Assembly (NCBI RefSeq): GCF_900142985.1
Contig: NZ_LT670849.1
Coordinates: 1,550,001 to 1,614,000 of the forward strand
Reading direction: 5' to 3'
Length of the DNA stretch: 64,000 nucleotides
Source: Bradyrhizobium erythrophlei
Lineage (GTDB): Bacteria; Pseudomonadota; Alphaproteobacteria; Rhizobiales; Xanthobacteraceae
Each line of letters opens with the position of its first letter. The stretch's first letter is position 1. The notes beneath the pieces were generated by a model. It saw only the letters and a list, made by a program, of their open reading frames with translations, had not been told where the DNA came from and did no database searches. Both the position numbers and the translations under genes were made by a program. Positions 23,392 to 31,983 of the stretch are shown here, in pieces.

Positions 23392-24018
23392 ATGAGCCAT
23401 CACCCGCCCGCCATTTTCATCGCCGATTCCCGCGGCCTTGATTTCCTCAACTCGGTCGCAACGCCCGTGGACACGCCGATCGACTGGATCGCAGATGGCG
23501 ATGGCCTGATGGACTGGCTCGCGCAGGCCAACTATGTCCCGGCAAACGTGCTGGACGAGATCAAGGCACGTGCGAAGCCGGCCGATCTGGACCGGGTGGC
23601 CCGGCAAGCCAGGGAATTGCGGGAGTGGTGCCGCGGCCTGGTCCGCAAGCACATGGGCAAGCCGTTGAAGCCGGCGGCGACCTTACGTGAACTCGATCCC
23701 CTGAACAGCCTGCTCGCGCGCGACGAAGGGTTCAACGAGATCCGCGTCTCCCGTGACGAGAGCGGCGACCGCCTTGAATTGCATACGACGCGCCGCTGGC
23801 GATCGGCGGAATCCCTGTTGCTGCCGATCGCCGAAAACCTGGTGCAGTTCATCTGCGAGGAAAATTTCTCCGACGTCAAAGCGTGCGAAGGAGCGAGTTG
23901 CACGCTGATGTTTGCCGATCACACGCGAAGACGCGCGCGCCGCTGGTGCAGCATGGCGATCTGCGGCAATCGCGCCAAACAGGCCGCACACCGTGAGAGG
24001 CTGAAGAACCAGCACTAG
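23392..24018 (+). CDS. CGNR zinc-finger transcriptional regulator (ABATE domain)
   Basis: A 208-residue DNA-binding protein. The C-terminal 45 residues carry the CGNR zinc finger: Cys in KACEGASCTLMF, then RRWCSMAICGNRAKQAAHRER with the diagnostic CGNR. The N-terminal ABATE domain (FIADSRGLDFLNS onward) is thought to sense ligands. ATG 23392 is preferred over TTG 23386. The gene is divergent from two alpha/beta hydrolase genes, and the intergenic palindromes overlap its own promoter, so autoregulation and control of the hydrolases is likely. A dehalogenase gene follows 41 bases downstream on the same strand. Confidence 0.85.
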   Translation: MSHHPPAIFIADSRGLDFLNSVATPVDTPIDWIADGDGLMDWLAQANYVPANVLDEIKARAKPADLDRVARQARELREWCRGLVRKHMGKPLKPAATLRELDPLNSLLARDEGFNEIRVSRDESGDRLELHTTRRWRSAESLLLPIAENLVQFICEENFSDVKACEGASCTLMFADHTRRRARRWCSMAICGNRAKQAAHRERLKNQH

Positions 24019-24059
24019 AAACCGCCGTTTACGTCTCAAAAAAAGAAGGAGTCCAGCTC

Positions 24060-24743
24060 ATGGCCAAACTACCCCTGATCGTTTTCGACGTGAATGAAAC
24101 CCTGCTCGATCTCGAAACGATGGAGCCGACCTTCGAGCGCATCTTTGGCAGAAGGGACGCCATGCGGCTGTGGTTCGCCAATTTCATCATGTATTCCGCG
24201 GCGCTCACGGTTGCCGGATGCTACGTGCCCTTCACCGACATCGGCGGCGCCGTGATGAAGATGCTGGCCGATGCAAACCACATCAAGATCACCGACGCCG
24301 ACCGCAAAGAGCTCACCGAAAAATTCTCGACCATGCCGCCGCACGCCGAGGTGCCCGCGGCGCTGCGCAAACTGCGAAGCGCTGGCTTTCGCCTGTTCAC
24401 ACTGACCGACAACCTGATCGAAGTGCAGACGCGCCAGCTGACGCATGGCGGCATTGTCGATCTGTTCGAGCGGCGTTTCAGCGCCGATGGCGTCAAGCAT
24501 CACAAGCCGCCGCGCGAGGCCTATGGCTATGTCGAGAAGGAGCTCGGCACTGGGCCGTCCGACATGTGCCTGATTGCCTGCCACACCTGGGATACGCTCG
24601 GCGCCGTGGCCGCCGGCTGGGAAGGCGTGCTGATCAGGCGCCCCGGCAACGACGTGCTCGGCGTCGGTCCGCAACCGCACATCGTTGGCGACACGCTTGA
24701 TGATGTCGCCAACCAACTGATCGCGCGCCACAAGGCTGGATAG
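24060..24743 (+). CDS. haloacid dehalogenase type II (HAD family)
   Basis: A 227-residue cytoplasmic HAD-superfamily enzyme, related to L-2-haloacid dehalogenases, which replace halide by hydroxyl via an Asp ester. Motif I is FDVNETLLDLE with the nucleophile Asp near residue 10, motif II TLTDN near 118, the Lys of motif III in KHHKPPREAY, and the acidic motif IV appears as ACHTWDTLGA. AAGGAG lies before the ATG. Placement behind a CGNR regulator and beside an Asp-nucleophile hydrolase fits a halo-organic or epoxide detoxification group (inference). Confidence 0.85.
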   Translation: MAKLPLIVFDVNETLLDLETMEPTFERIFGRRDAMRLWFANFIMYSAALTVAGCYVPFTDIGGAVMKMLADANHIKITDADRKELTEKFSTMPPHAEVPAALRKLRSAGFRLFTLTDNLIEVQTRQLTHGGIVDLFERRFSADGVKHHKPPREAYGYVEKELGTGPSDMCLIACHTWDTLGAVAAGWEGVLIRRPGNDVLGVGPQPHIVGDTLDDVANQLIARHKAG

Positions 24744-24753
24744 TCACGCCCCC

Positions 24754-25149
24754 TTACGGCGCAGGCACCGTCATCGGCTTGCCTTTGTCAACGATATGCA
24801 CGGTCAGGATCTTCAACGCCTTGTCGCCGACCACCTTGTAGCCGGCATGCGGTACGTCGCGCACGTTGACGCCCGCCTGCCCGGCCGGACGATCAATCTC
24901 CTTGCCGTCGGGCATCTGCAATTTCGCACCTTCCAGCACGTAGGTCGCTTCCTCGCCCGGATGCGTGTGACGCGCGATGGTCACGCCCGGCGGCACTTCG
25001 AGCACGGCGATGATGATTTCCTTGTCAGTGCCGGTGAGATCGGCCGTTTTCAGAACGACGCGGTGGGGTTCTGCGGTCTGGGCAAAGACTGACGGCGCGA
25101 GCAACAAGGACCAAAGGACGACCAGGCAGGCGGCGGCGAGACGTGACAT
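24754..25149 (-). CDS. secreted cupin-domain protein
   Basis: A 131-residue periplasmic protein. A signal peptide (about 1-23, ending PSVFA-QT) precedes a single cupin barrel with the metal motif ARHTHPGEEATYVLEG (two His and a Glu) and a second-motif His in VPHAGYKV. Such secreted mini-cupins bind a metal and often a small ligand; no reaction can be assigned. It is convergent with the dehalogenase gene (10 bases between stops). AAGGGAGAAG precedes the ATG on the minus strand. Confidence 0.8.
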   Translation of the reverse strand: MSRLAAACLVVLWSLLLAPSVFAQTAEPHRVVLKTADLTGTDKEIIIAVLEVPPGVTIARHTHPGEEATYVLEGAKLQMPDGKEIDRPAGQAGVNVRDVPHAGYKVVGDKALKILTVHIVDKGKPMTVPAP

Positions 25150-25305
25150 TCATCTTCTCCCTTTTTGCGGCCGGCCTTCGCGAGGAATGAAGTGGGCTGG
25201 CTTTGAGGGGAGATAGTTTAAGCGCAAGCACGCGACGTCGTCGCCTGAATTACCGGCGCAACAGTCATGCGGCTTGCGCCATCGAGCGCCGTCGCCGCCT
25301 TGCTG

Positions 25306-26931
25306 TCACCAGCCGGGTGGGCCGCCCCAGCCCTGCTGCACCTGCTGGCTCTGTTGCGGCGGATAATAAGGCTGGCCGCTGCGCCGGCGAATGCCAGGTT
25401 GGGGTTGCGGCGCTGGTTGAGGCTCGCTCTGCTGGAAGAAGGAGCCAAAGCCGCTGTCATTACGGCGGAACATGCCGCCGAAGCCGTTGTCGATAAAGGC
25501 CTCGCCGTTCGCAACGAGGTCGGCCGGGGGCGTCGGCTTGCGCGTGATGAACCCGCCCTGGGGCTGGTTGCTCAGCACCACGACGAACTCGGTGCGATAG
25601 TTGGTCTCCTTGCTCAGCGGCTCGTCCGAGATGACGATCGAGGAGCGCGGCAACGCCGTCGGCCCGATGCGATCGATCAACTCCTGCGGAATGGTGATGC
25701 GGTCGAGCGCTTCCTTGGCGTCGTCGCTGTCGTCGATCGTGACCGCAGTCCAGCGCAGACCCGTGTCGTTCTTCGCCACCGCGGTGAAAATATGCGTGCC
25801 GAGCGGCCGGCCGGGATCGCGGATCGTGACCGGCACTTCGATGGTCGTATCGAACACCTCGCCGCCGCCATCCGGCGCCGGTTTGTGGGTATCGCGCCGT
25901 ACGTAGAGCTTTTGCGTCGCGCGGCTGATGTAGACGGAGACCGGCTCGACCGCGAGCTTCGCGTCCAGCGCTACCCTGGCGGTGTCGGCCTTCCTGGTCG
26001 CAGCCGATTTGAAAGCTTCCTTTGCGGCGGCCGCAGCATCGAGCTTCGACTTTGCGGTGGCATTGGCGGCATCGAGCTGCGTCGCGACTTCTGCGGCTCT
26101 CTGGGCGAGCTTGTCCTTCAGTTCCTCGGCCTTCGCCCTTGTCTCGTCAGTCTTTGCGTTGCCGACCGCCTTGTCGGCAAAGGCGAGTTCGGCGTCCGCA
26201 CGCTTCTTGGCCAGTTCCAACTTGCGCAGCAAAACCGGGATTGCCTTGGCCTCAGCAGCCGCGACGGCAGCCGTCCTTTTTGCTTCCTCGGCCGCCTGCG
26301 CGGCCTGGTCAGCCTCTCGGGAGAGCGTCCCGATGCGGTCGGGCGCTGCCGCGATCGCCTGCGGGTTCGGCACGAACAGCGAGGGATGCGAAAAATCGAC
26401 CGGGGCCGCGTCGTTTGGCGCGATGATCACGCGCATGCCGATCCGCGTCCTGTCGAACAGGTTTTCAGCAAAATCGTAGGGCATGCGCACGCAGCCGTGC
26501 GAGGCGGCGTATCCCGGCAGCGGCCCGCCGTGCAGTGCGAGCCCATTCCAGGTGATGCGCTGCATGTTCGGCATCCAGGCATCGTCATACATGGTCGAGT
26601 GGTGGTCCTTGTCTTTCTCGACAATGGCGAAGACGCCCGCCGGTGTTTCGCGCCCCGTGGTGCCGCTCGATACCGGCGCGCGGTAGATCCAGCCCTCGGC
26701 GTCGTAGAAGGTAACCTTCTGGGCGCTGATCGACACGATCGCCATGATCGGCTCGCCGGCGGGCCGCGACACGGTCGCCTCGTGGGTTGGCGCGGGACGC
26801 GCGCCCTTCGCCGCAACGCCACCCGTCACCGTTATCGCGGCTAAGGCCGTGAGCGCGAGTGCCGCAGTCGCGATAGAGTTCCACCGCCGCACCGCCACGT
26901 TGGAGTGTGCCGTCGTCAATCGAATTGCCAT
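25306..26931 (-). CDS. L,D-transpeptidase with tandem YkuD domains, second degenerate
   Basis: A 541-residue envelope protein starting at ATG 26931; TTG 26976 is the longer alternative. A membrane or signal segment lies at about 18-40. The first YkuD domain (about 62-180) has an intact active site, with His134 (ALHGG) and His145-Gly-Cys147-Val-Arg, and should form 3-3 cross-links or attach proteins to peptidoglycan. An Ala/Lys-rich coiled coil (about 210-320) follows. A second YkuD-like domain (about 330-480) keeps the fold motifs (VYISRATQKLYV, PLGTHIFTAV) but reads PRSSIVISDEP where the Cys motif should be. The tail is Gln/Pro-rich. It is divergent from nothing nearby; the next gene upstream is on the same strand. 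Confidence 0.85.
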   Translation of the reverse strand: MAIRLTTAHSNVAVRRWNSIATAALALTALAAITVTGGVAAKGARPAPTHEATVSRPAGEPIMAIVSISAQKVTFYDAEGWIYRAPVSSGTTGRETPAGVFAIVEKDKDHHSTMYDDAWMPNMQRITWNGLALHGGPLPGYAASHGCVRMPYDFAENLFDRTRIGMRVIIAPNDAAPVDFSHPSLFVPNPQAIAAAPDRIGTLSREADQAAQAAEEAKRTAAVAAAEAKAIPVLLRKLELAKKRADAELAFADKAVGNAKTDETRAKAEELKDKLAQRAAEVATQLDAANATAKSKLDAAAAAKEAFKSAATRKADTARVALDAKLAVEPVSVYISRATQKLYVRRDTHKPAPDGGGEVFDTTIEVPVTIRDPGRPLGTHIFTAVAKNDTGLRWTAVTIDDSDDAKEALDRITIPQELIDRIGPTALPRSSIVISDEPLSKETNYRTEFVVVLSNQPQGGFITRKPTPPADLVANGEAFIDNGFGGMFRRNDSGFGSFFQQSEPQPAPQPQPGIRRRSGQPYYPPQQSQQVQQGWGGPPGW

Positions 26932-27185
26932 GCCATTCCCCGGTCGAAATGCCTGTCCGCGCGTTGCGTCAATCAAAGTGTCACAATCGTTATTATTGGC
27001 TTAGCTATCGGCCACCGCCGTTCATATCGCCGGCCATTTTCGCCGCCATCGGGCACATTCCGGAGGCCACCTTTCATATACGAGAGACCGCCGGGGCGAA
27101 AGAGTCGTTCGCCGCAAAATGGCGCGTCGCAGCTGCGCCCGCGTCCTGATCAAGCGGGCCCGTGCCGAAGCGATTTGAGCTTAAA

Positions 27186-27395
27186 TCAGAGGTGCGCGGA
27201 GCCGCGCGCCGTCTCAACCGCGGCCTGGCTGTTCGGAAGCTCGACGATCTCGACGTCGAACCAGCCCATATCGCGAAGCTCGTCGGCTTTCTTCTGGGCG
27301 GCCTCGCGCGTGTTTCGCCGCAGCACGATCATCGCTGTGCCGTCGCGGGCGTGGATCTCGAAATTCGGTTCGGCTCCCATGTCATTTGGATACAT
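27186..27395 (-). CDS. conserved small protein
   Basis: A 69-residue protein containing FEIHARDGTAMIVLRRNTREAAQKKADELRDMG, a beta-strand followed by a long amphipathic helix, then DVEIVELP. The compact beta-alpha-beta pattern is kept across Bradyrhizobium small hypotheticals. Starts at ATG 27395 or ATG 27380 are both possible; neither has a clear ribosome binding site. Function unknown. Confidence 0.65.
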   Translation of the reverse strand: MYPNDMGAEPNFEIHARDGTAMIVLRRNTREAAQKKADELRDMGWFDVEIVELPNSQAAVETARGSAHL

Positions 27396-27511
27396 ACGAG
27401 GGTGGGTTCCCGCAATATTTTCCGTAATACAACGGGGTTGACTGCGACGATTTAGCCTAGCGCTGTTGCGCAGAAGTCTCACCGTCAGCGCTGGCGCTGG
27501 CTCCAACCATC

Positions 27512-28456
27512 CTACTTTACCTCCACCGCAGCGCGAAGGATGGTGAGCCATCCGAGCAGCGTCGCGACCGACAGCACGGTGGTGATCGAGACCGTGCTTG
27601 CGACCAGTTCTTCCTCCACCTTGTACTCGCCGGCCAGAATATAGGTCGTCTTCGCGGTCGGCACCGCGGCGCAGATGACGGCGGCGATGGTGTAGAGCGG
27701 ATTGAGACCCGTCGCCACGCACAGACCGTAGACGATCAGCGGCATGACCAAGAGCTTCACGGCAGAAAGCACGATCGACGCCGCAAGGTTCGAGGCGATC
27801 CCGTCCACCGAGAGACCAAGCCCGATGGCAAACAACGCGCACGGCGTGAGCGCGCCCGCGAAGATGTTCAGGTAAGCCGCGAGCGGGGCCGGAATCGGCC
27901 AACCGACAATCGCCCAGCCCAGGCCGATCAAGGTCGACAGCACCATCGGGTTGAGCACGATCTGCTTCATCAGCATCAACGGGTGGGCGATTCTGCCATG
28001 CTCGCCGCTCTCCTCGCTCTCCAGCAAAACGACAGCAAGAGGAAACATCACGGCCGCCACGAACACGGTTGCGACCGCGGCTGGCAAGACGGCCGGCTGG
28101 CCATAGATCGAATGCAGGATCGGCAGCGCCACAAAGCCGGTATTGGTCATGGCCGCTGCCATTCCGTACATGGTGCTGCTGGTGGTGCTGCGTCCGAGCC
28201 CTGCGCGCAGCACCAGAAATACCGCGAGGAAGCAGAGGATGGAGCCGCCGCCGAAGGCGAGCAGAAAGCGCCATTCCAGAAAGCTACTCGCAGATTCCTG
28301 CGCGATCGTCACGAACAGCAGCGCCGGCATCGCGACGTTGTAGGCGAAATGCACCAGCGCGTCGGCCAGCGATCGCGAGACGTAGCCAAGCCATCCGGCG
28401 AGCCACCCGGTGACGATGATGGCAAAGACGGGCAGCACGAGATCGGCGACTTGCAT
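27512..28456 (-). CDS. AEC-family transporter (auxin-efflux-carrier type)
   Basis: A 314-residue inner-membrane protein with about ten hydrophobic helices in two five-helix halves and a hydrophilic loop near 150. The AAAMTNTGFVALPIL segment (about 100-114) and ICAAVPTAKTTYILAGEY (about 260-277) are the crossover motifs of AEC/bile-acid-sodium-type carriers. Bacterial members export or import dicarboxylates and related anions; the plant name does not imply auxin transport. A GGGAAGAGGGAAAT tract lies before the ATG. It is divergent from the secreted protein at 28541. Confidence 0.88.
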   Translation of the reverse strand: MQVADLVLPVFAIIVTGWLAGWLGYVSRSLADALVHFAYNVAMPALLFVTIAQESASSFLEWRFLLAFGGGSILCFLAVFLVLRAGLGRSTTSSTMYGMAAAMTNTGFVALPILHSIYGQPAVLPAAVATVFVAAVMFPLAVVLLESEESGEHGRIAHPLMLMKQIVLNPMVLSTLIGLGWAIVGWPIPAPLAAYLNIFAGALTPCALFAIGLGLSVDGIASNLAASIVLSAVKLLVMPLIVYGLCVATGLNPLYTIAAVICAAVPTAKTTYILAGEYKVEEELVASTVSITTVLSVATLLGWLTILRAAVEVK

Positions 28457-28540
28457 TTCCCTCTTCCCCCTTCTCGCGCTCGATGAACTGGATCGCGACC
28501 CGCGCGACTAATGCGAGACCGGCCTTTGAGGAGCCAGGAC

Positions 28541-29245
28541 ATGAAGGTTAAACCATCTTTGATCGGGTTGCTCGTCGTTTGCGGGATCGGGCTTGTTTGC
28601 AGCATCGAGCTCGCGGCCGCAGCGCCGCCTTCGGCGCCACCCGCCGGCTACAACATCGATCCGGAATTCACCGAGAAATCGGCGGACGGTGCGATCACCA
28701 TCGAGCAATACGTGAGCAAGGATACGGAGTACGACTGGAAATGGCAGTTCTGGGTGCGCCAGCCGGGCGCCTTCGTGCTGCTCGATCCGGAGCCGGCCGA
28801 ATACCCCGCGGGATTTCGTTTCACGGGCGATCTGAAATGGATCGTTCGCGCGCAGAAGACTGGCTCCGGCGAGCAGTCGCTATATCTCTATCGCGTCACG
28901 CCGCAGGGCGCCGTTGCTGCGAGCAAACAACCGTTCGGCGATCTCGCATGGGCCTACTTCAAGACGCGTCCGGAGTGGCGGAAGATCAAGAAGGCGCCCG
29001 AGTATCACATCACGGCGGCTCTCCTGAAAGGAATTGACGACAACTATCGCTGGCTCGGCGTCGATTGGCCCGCGAACCGTTATCTTCTGGTCACGCTGTC
29101 GGGCGATGCCGACGTCAAGGGCCGCAAGCCGATGCAGACCGGCGTCGTGAACGGCTGGCGCTGCCGATACGATTTGCAGACCGGCAAGTTCGACGCACCG
29201 GCGCTTTTTTCCGAGGGCAATGCAAAGGCCGTCGTGCCGGAGTGA
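28541..29245 (+). CDS. secreted conserved hypothetical protein
   Basis: A 234-residue protein beginning at ATG 28541 with GAGGAG six bases before it. The signal peptide (KPSLIGLLVVCGIGLVCSIELAAA) precedes a beta-rich domain with many Trp and Tyr (DTEYDWKWQFWVRQPGAFVL, YRWLGVDWPANRYLLVTLSGDAD). No motif of known function was recognised. It is divergent from the AEC transporter and followed after about 70 bases by two small conserved genes, so it may head a short operon. Confidence 0.7.
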   Translation: MKVKPSLIGLLVVCGIGLVCSIELAAAAPPSAPPAGYNIDPEFTEKSADGAITIEQYVSKDTEYDWKWQFWVRQPGAFVLLDPEPAEYPAGFRFTGDLKWIVRAQKTGSGEQSLYLYRVTPQGAVAASKQPFGDLAWAYFKTRPEWRKIKKAPEYHITAALLKGIDDNYRWLGVDWPANRYLLVTLSGDADVKGRKPMQTGVVNGWRCRYDLQTGKFDAPALFSEGNAKAVVPE

Positions 29246-29318
29246 GCGAACATTTGCCGGGCGGGCAAATCAGGCGATTTGTTTTGACAGCGGCGTCCTG
29301 ATCGGGGACAAGCCGCGC

Positions 29319-29555
29319 ATGCCTAAGAAACCTGGAACCAATCCCAAAGGCGAATTCGCCTTCTTCAACGTCATCTACGAAGACGATTCCCAGCGCTCCA
29401 ACCGCCGCGTGCCTTCCGAGCTTCTTGGCGGGCTGGACGGTGACGAGCCGGCACGCGCGTTCATTGCCGAGCAGGACCGCGAAATCGCCGAAAAATCCGG
29501 ACGGCCGGTGCTTGAAATCAAGACGATCAGCCGCGTCGGGGCCAAGAAGAAATAG
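29319..29555 (+). CDS. conserved 78-residue protein
   Basis: Starts at ATG 29319. The basic N-terminus MPKKPGTNPKGEFAFFNVIYEDDSQRSNRRVP is followed by an acidic helix (DGDEPARAFIAEQDREIAEKSG) and a basic end (SRVGAKKK). Short proteins of this plan are widely kept in Rhizobiales without known function. No membrane segment. An in-frame start further upstream (29220) would add 33 residues without coding character. Confidence 0.65.
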   Translation: MPKKPGTNPKGEFAFFNVIYEDDSQRSNRRVPSELLGGLDGDEPARAFIAEQDREIAEKSGRPVLEIKTISRVGAKKK

Positions 29556-29667
29556 CGCTCAAAAGAGCGCCTGAAAAATAACGCTGAAGACAGCGGCCCG
29601 GACCGGCTTGACTCCAGAAGAACAAAAGAAGAACATATGCGCCTGCCCGCCAATCAGGACCCCCGTC

Positions 29668-29892
29668 ATGTCTTCGGACCCCGCACTGAGGCCGCAAGGC
29701 AATGACCAGGACAAGGACGGCGAACTCGATGCCGCGATCGGTCAGGCGATCGCCGCATGCGACGGCGATTTGCGCGCGGCCATCGGCGCGCTCATCGTCG
29801 CGAACAATTATCTGGAGACCGAGGTCGAGGAACTGATGAAGGCGGTGTCCCACGCCTTCGTGCGCGGAAGGTTCGGGACGTATACGGGGTGA
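29668..29892 (+). CDS. conserved 74-residue protein
   Basis: Starts at ATG 29668, although the frame is open from 29608. The product has a polar N-terminus and a helical core (DAAIGQAIAACDGDLRAAIGALIVANNYLETEVEELMKAVSHAFVRG) typical of a small helix bundle. No function recognised. The gene follows the preceding small gene by 112 bases on the same strand. Confidence 0.6.
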   Translation: MSSDPALRPQGNDQDKDGELDAAIGQAIAACDGDLRAAIGALIVANNYLETEVEELMKAVSHAFVRGRFGTYTG

Positions 29893-30035
29893 ACGGCGCG
29901 ACTGCCGATTAGCATTTCGTTCATCGTAATTATTAGACTGAGATTCAAATTTTCCGCCGATGGTGGCCGCGCTAACGAGATTTCGTTGCAAGCGGCGGCC
30001 GCAACCTGTCTCGCCTCGAACCGGAACGATTCCGT

Positions 30036-30566
30036 ATGGCGATGATGCATCCCGCGCACGATGCAGGTGACGGCCGCGAATTTGCGAGCACAAGGTTGCC
30101 GCTGAACCGCACGTTGTCACCGCGGCCAAAGTGGCTGACGCTTTCTGCTATCGCCCTTGCGATGGGGCTCGCCGGATGCGCGCGCGAACCAGCGCACCGC
30201 GAATTCACCCCAGTTCAGCGACAGATCAAGGCGAGCCAGGTTCGCTCGACCTTGCACGCCCGCACCCACACCAAACCACAGCAGCAGACAGAACTGCACG
30301 TTCACCGGCCCGACCCGGCGCTGCTCGCGCCCCAGGTGGCGCCGAACTGCGAGTTCAGGCGCGCCGATGTAAAGACAGTGGACCCGGGCGAATGGGCACG
30401 CCTGAAGGCCGAGTATGAGCGGCAGCGCTATCAGGATGCCGAAAAGGCGGCGCGCGACCGCCTCGGCCAGTTGCAGGCGTCGAGCCTGTGCGAAGTCGAG
30501 CGCGTACCGCGAGAGCGGCCGCGAGATAAGGCGCACCCGGCCGCGATCGGCGCCTTGAAAAATTAA
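30036..30566 (+). CDS. putative lipoprotein
   Basis: A 176-residue protein with a hydrophobic stretch and lipobox LAMGLAGC at about 41-48, so lipidation at the Cys is expected. The mature part is His/Gln/Arg-rich (THTKPQQQTELHVHRP) with a later helix rich in Glu and Arg (EWARLKAEYERQRYQDAEKAARDRLGQL), perhaps a coiled coil. The long N-terminal extension before the signal (about 30 residues) suggests the true start may be a later codon, but no better in-frame ATG exists. Function unknown. Confidence 0.6.
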   Translation: MAMMHPAHDAGDGREFASTRLPLNRTLSPRPKWLTLSAIALAMGLAGCAREPAHREFTPVQRQIKASQVRSTLHARTHTKPQQQTELHVHRPDPALLAPQVAPNCEFRRADVKTVDPGEWARLKAEYERQRYQDAEKAARDRLGQLQASSLCEVERVPRERPRDKAHPAAIGALKN

Positions 30567-30738
30567 CTATATCTGGTTGCTCGAATCCCGCGCACTCTGT
30601 GACGGCTGGATGACGGCCCTCTCGGCCTGCTCCCAAGATTAAGCCAATTTGCTGCCACATCATGGCACGTTTTTCCCGCGAGATTCCTCGAATTATGGAA
30701 GGGGGCAATTTTGAAAGTCATTCATTACGAGGGATATC

Positions 30739-31572
30739 GTGCCAACCCTTTACGAGTTACTCGGTGCGCTTCCGGAAGATGATGCCGACAGCCTGAGGGC
30801 AGCATTCCGCAAGGCCGCCAAGGCCAGCCATCCCGACAACAATCCCGGCGATCCCGATGCGCCGCAGAAATTCAGACAGATCGTTCGCGCCCATTCAATC
30901 CTGAAAGACGAACAGCAGCGGGCAGCCTATGATTCGTTGCTGACGGAGGCCGAGGGACGGCAAGCTCCGGATACGAGACGCAACGTCCTCTCCGAAGTCA
31001 GACTCCCGGGCCCGATCGGCAGCATGGTGATTGCGTCGATCTCCATCGGCGCGTTCGTGGGTCTTGAGCACGTTTTGACGGCACCCGTGGTTTCCGCGCA
31101 AGTGCAGGAACTATCCACGCCGGCCATGGCGCTGACCGCTGCGATGCCGACGCAGGCATCCAGCACGCCTGCATCCAGCACGGTCGGCCGCGCCAGCGAA
31201 CGCACGGCCGACAAAATCTTGCCCGCCAAGGAGCCGGAAATTCCGAGCGCCGTCGAGGAGATTGCAGCTCCGGCCGTCGCGACAACTGCCGACAGCGGAG
31301 CCGTTGCGGCAACGCCTGAGCCCACAATACCTGAGCCCGCAGTACCCGCGGTGAAGGACGCCAGATATTATCTGGAGCGGGGCGATGCTGCCTATCGCAG
31401 CGGCGACTTTCCCCTTGCACTGACCGACTTCGATCTGGCGATCAATCTCGATCCGAATTTGTCCGACGCTTATGTCAACCGCGCCATCGTCTTCCGCCGG
31501 ATGGGCGATTTGAAGCGCGCATTTGCCGATGTCAGCCAGGCCAGGCGCATCGACGAAGGGAAGCGTCAATAA
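30739..31572 (+). CDS. membrane-anchored DnaJ-domain and TPR protein
   Basis: A 277-residue protein starting at GTG 30739 with GAGGGA about seven bases upstream. Residues 1-68 form a J domain with the HPD tripeptide intact (ASHPDNNPGD), so it should stimulate an Hsp70 partner. A hydrophobic segment at about 94-115 (GSMVIASISIGAFVGLEHVL) would anchor it in the inner membrane. A Pro/Ala/Thr-rich spacer (about 120-205) leads to a TPR pair (about 208-275; YYLERGDAAYRSGDFPLALTDFD). If the J domain is cytoplasmic, the TPR part is periplasmic. Client unknown. Confidence 0.8.
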   Translation: MPTLYELLGALPEDDADSLRAAFRKAAKASHPDNNPGDPDAPQKFRQIVRAHSILKDEQQRAAYDSLLTEAEGRQAPDTRRNVLSEVRLPGPIGSMVIASISIGAFVGLEHVLTAPVVSAQVQELSTPAMALTAAMPTQASSTPASSTVGRASERTADKILPAKEPEIPSAVEEIAAPAVATTADSGAVAATPEPTIPEPAVPAVKDARYYLERGDAAYRSGDFPLALTDFDLAINLDPNLSDAYVNRAIVFRRMGDLKRAFADVSQARRIDEGKRQ

Positions 31573-31740
31573 GCGAGGGCGCCGTACGCTTTGGTCCGCG
31601 GGAGGTTTGGGACGCATCGCGGCGACCAGCGAAGTTAAACTCATTTTAAATCGCTCAACGTGATTTTAGTGTCGAATCCGAACGAGATATGGGAAGCAGT
31701 ACGGGCAGCCTGGTAACTGCACCCCAACTTACTAACGGCG

Positions 31741-31778
31741 AAGGCCTCAGTCTCCAAAAGCTGGGGCCTTTGTTGTTT
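31741..31778 (+). terminator. rho-independent terminator
   Basis: AAGGCCTCAG (31741-31750) pairs with CTGGGGCCTT (31761-31770) with one T-G pair, followed by TGTTGTTT. It lies 170 bases after the DnaJ-TPR stop and may end either that mRNA or a separate small RNA. Confidence 0.75.
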
Positions 31779-31947
31779 CCGCGTGCTTTCGGATTCGCGG
31801 CCGGCCACTTCAGGCCTGTGACACGTTGGAACCGGTCCACCGGTTTCGCCGTTTCGCTTCGCTTTGGAGCTCCTCCACCGCCTGCGAGCCTCCAACGGAC
31901 ATCGCCTCCAAGGATATCGATTTCGGGTTCGTGATCCAGACGGCCAC

Positions 31948-31980
31948 TTGCAATATATGGACCGATTGGTCTATATATTG
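31948..31980 (+). promoter_or_regulatory. TetR-type 30-bp palindromic operator over the promoter
   Basis: Positions 31951-31980 form a palindrome in which 26 of 30 bases are symmetric, centred on GACC..GGTC. TTGCAA (31948-31953) and TATATA (about 31972-31977) serve as -35 and -10. The palindrome ends three bases before the ATG at 31984, so a transcript starting near the ATG would be leaderless and repressor binding would block it. Confidence 0.75.
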
Positions 31981-31983
31981 GCA

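Larger units (their letters stand above)
31573..31983. other. 411-base region upstream of the TetR gene
   Basis: No annotated gene. It contains a rho-independent terminator at 31741-31778 whose upstream transcript is unexplained, an open frame 31689-31934 without family similarity, and the TetR operator and promoter at 31948-31980. Confidence 0.5.

Noticed and set aside
25267..26844. Plus-strand frame of 525 codons
   Set aside because: Antisense of the L,D-transpeptidase; Arg/Leu/Ala-rich translation typical of shadow frames in high-GC DNA.
27186..28274. Minus-strand frame of 362 codons overlapping the AEC transporter
   Set aside because: Only its last 69 codons (27186-27395) look real; the rest is a shadow of the transporter frame.
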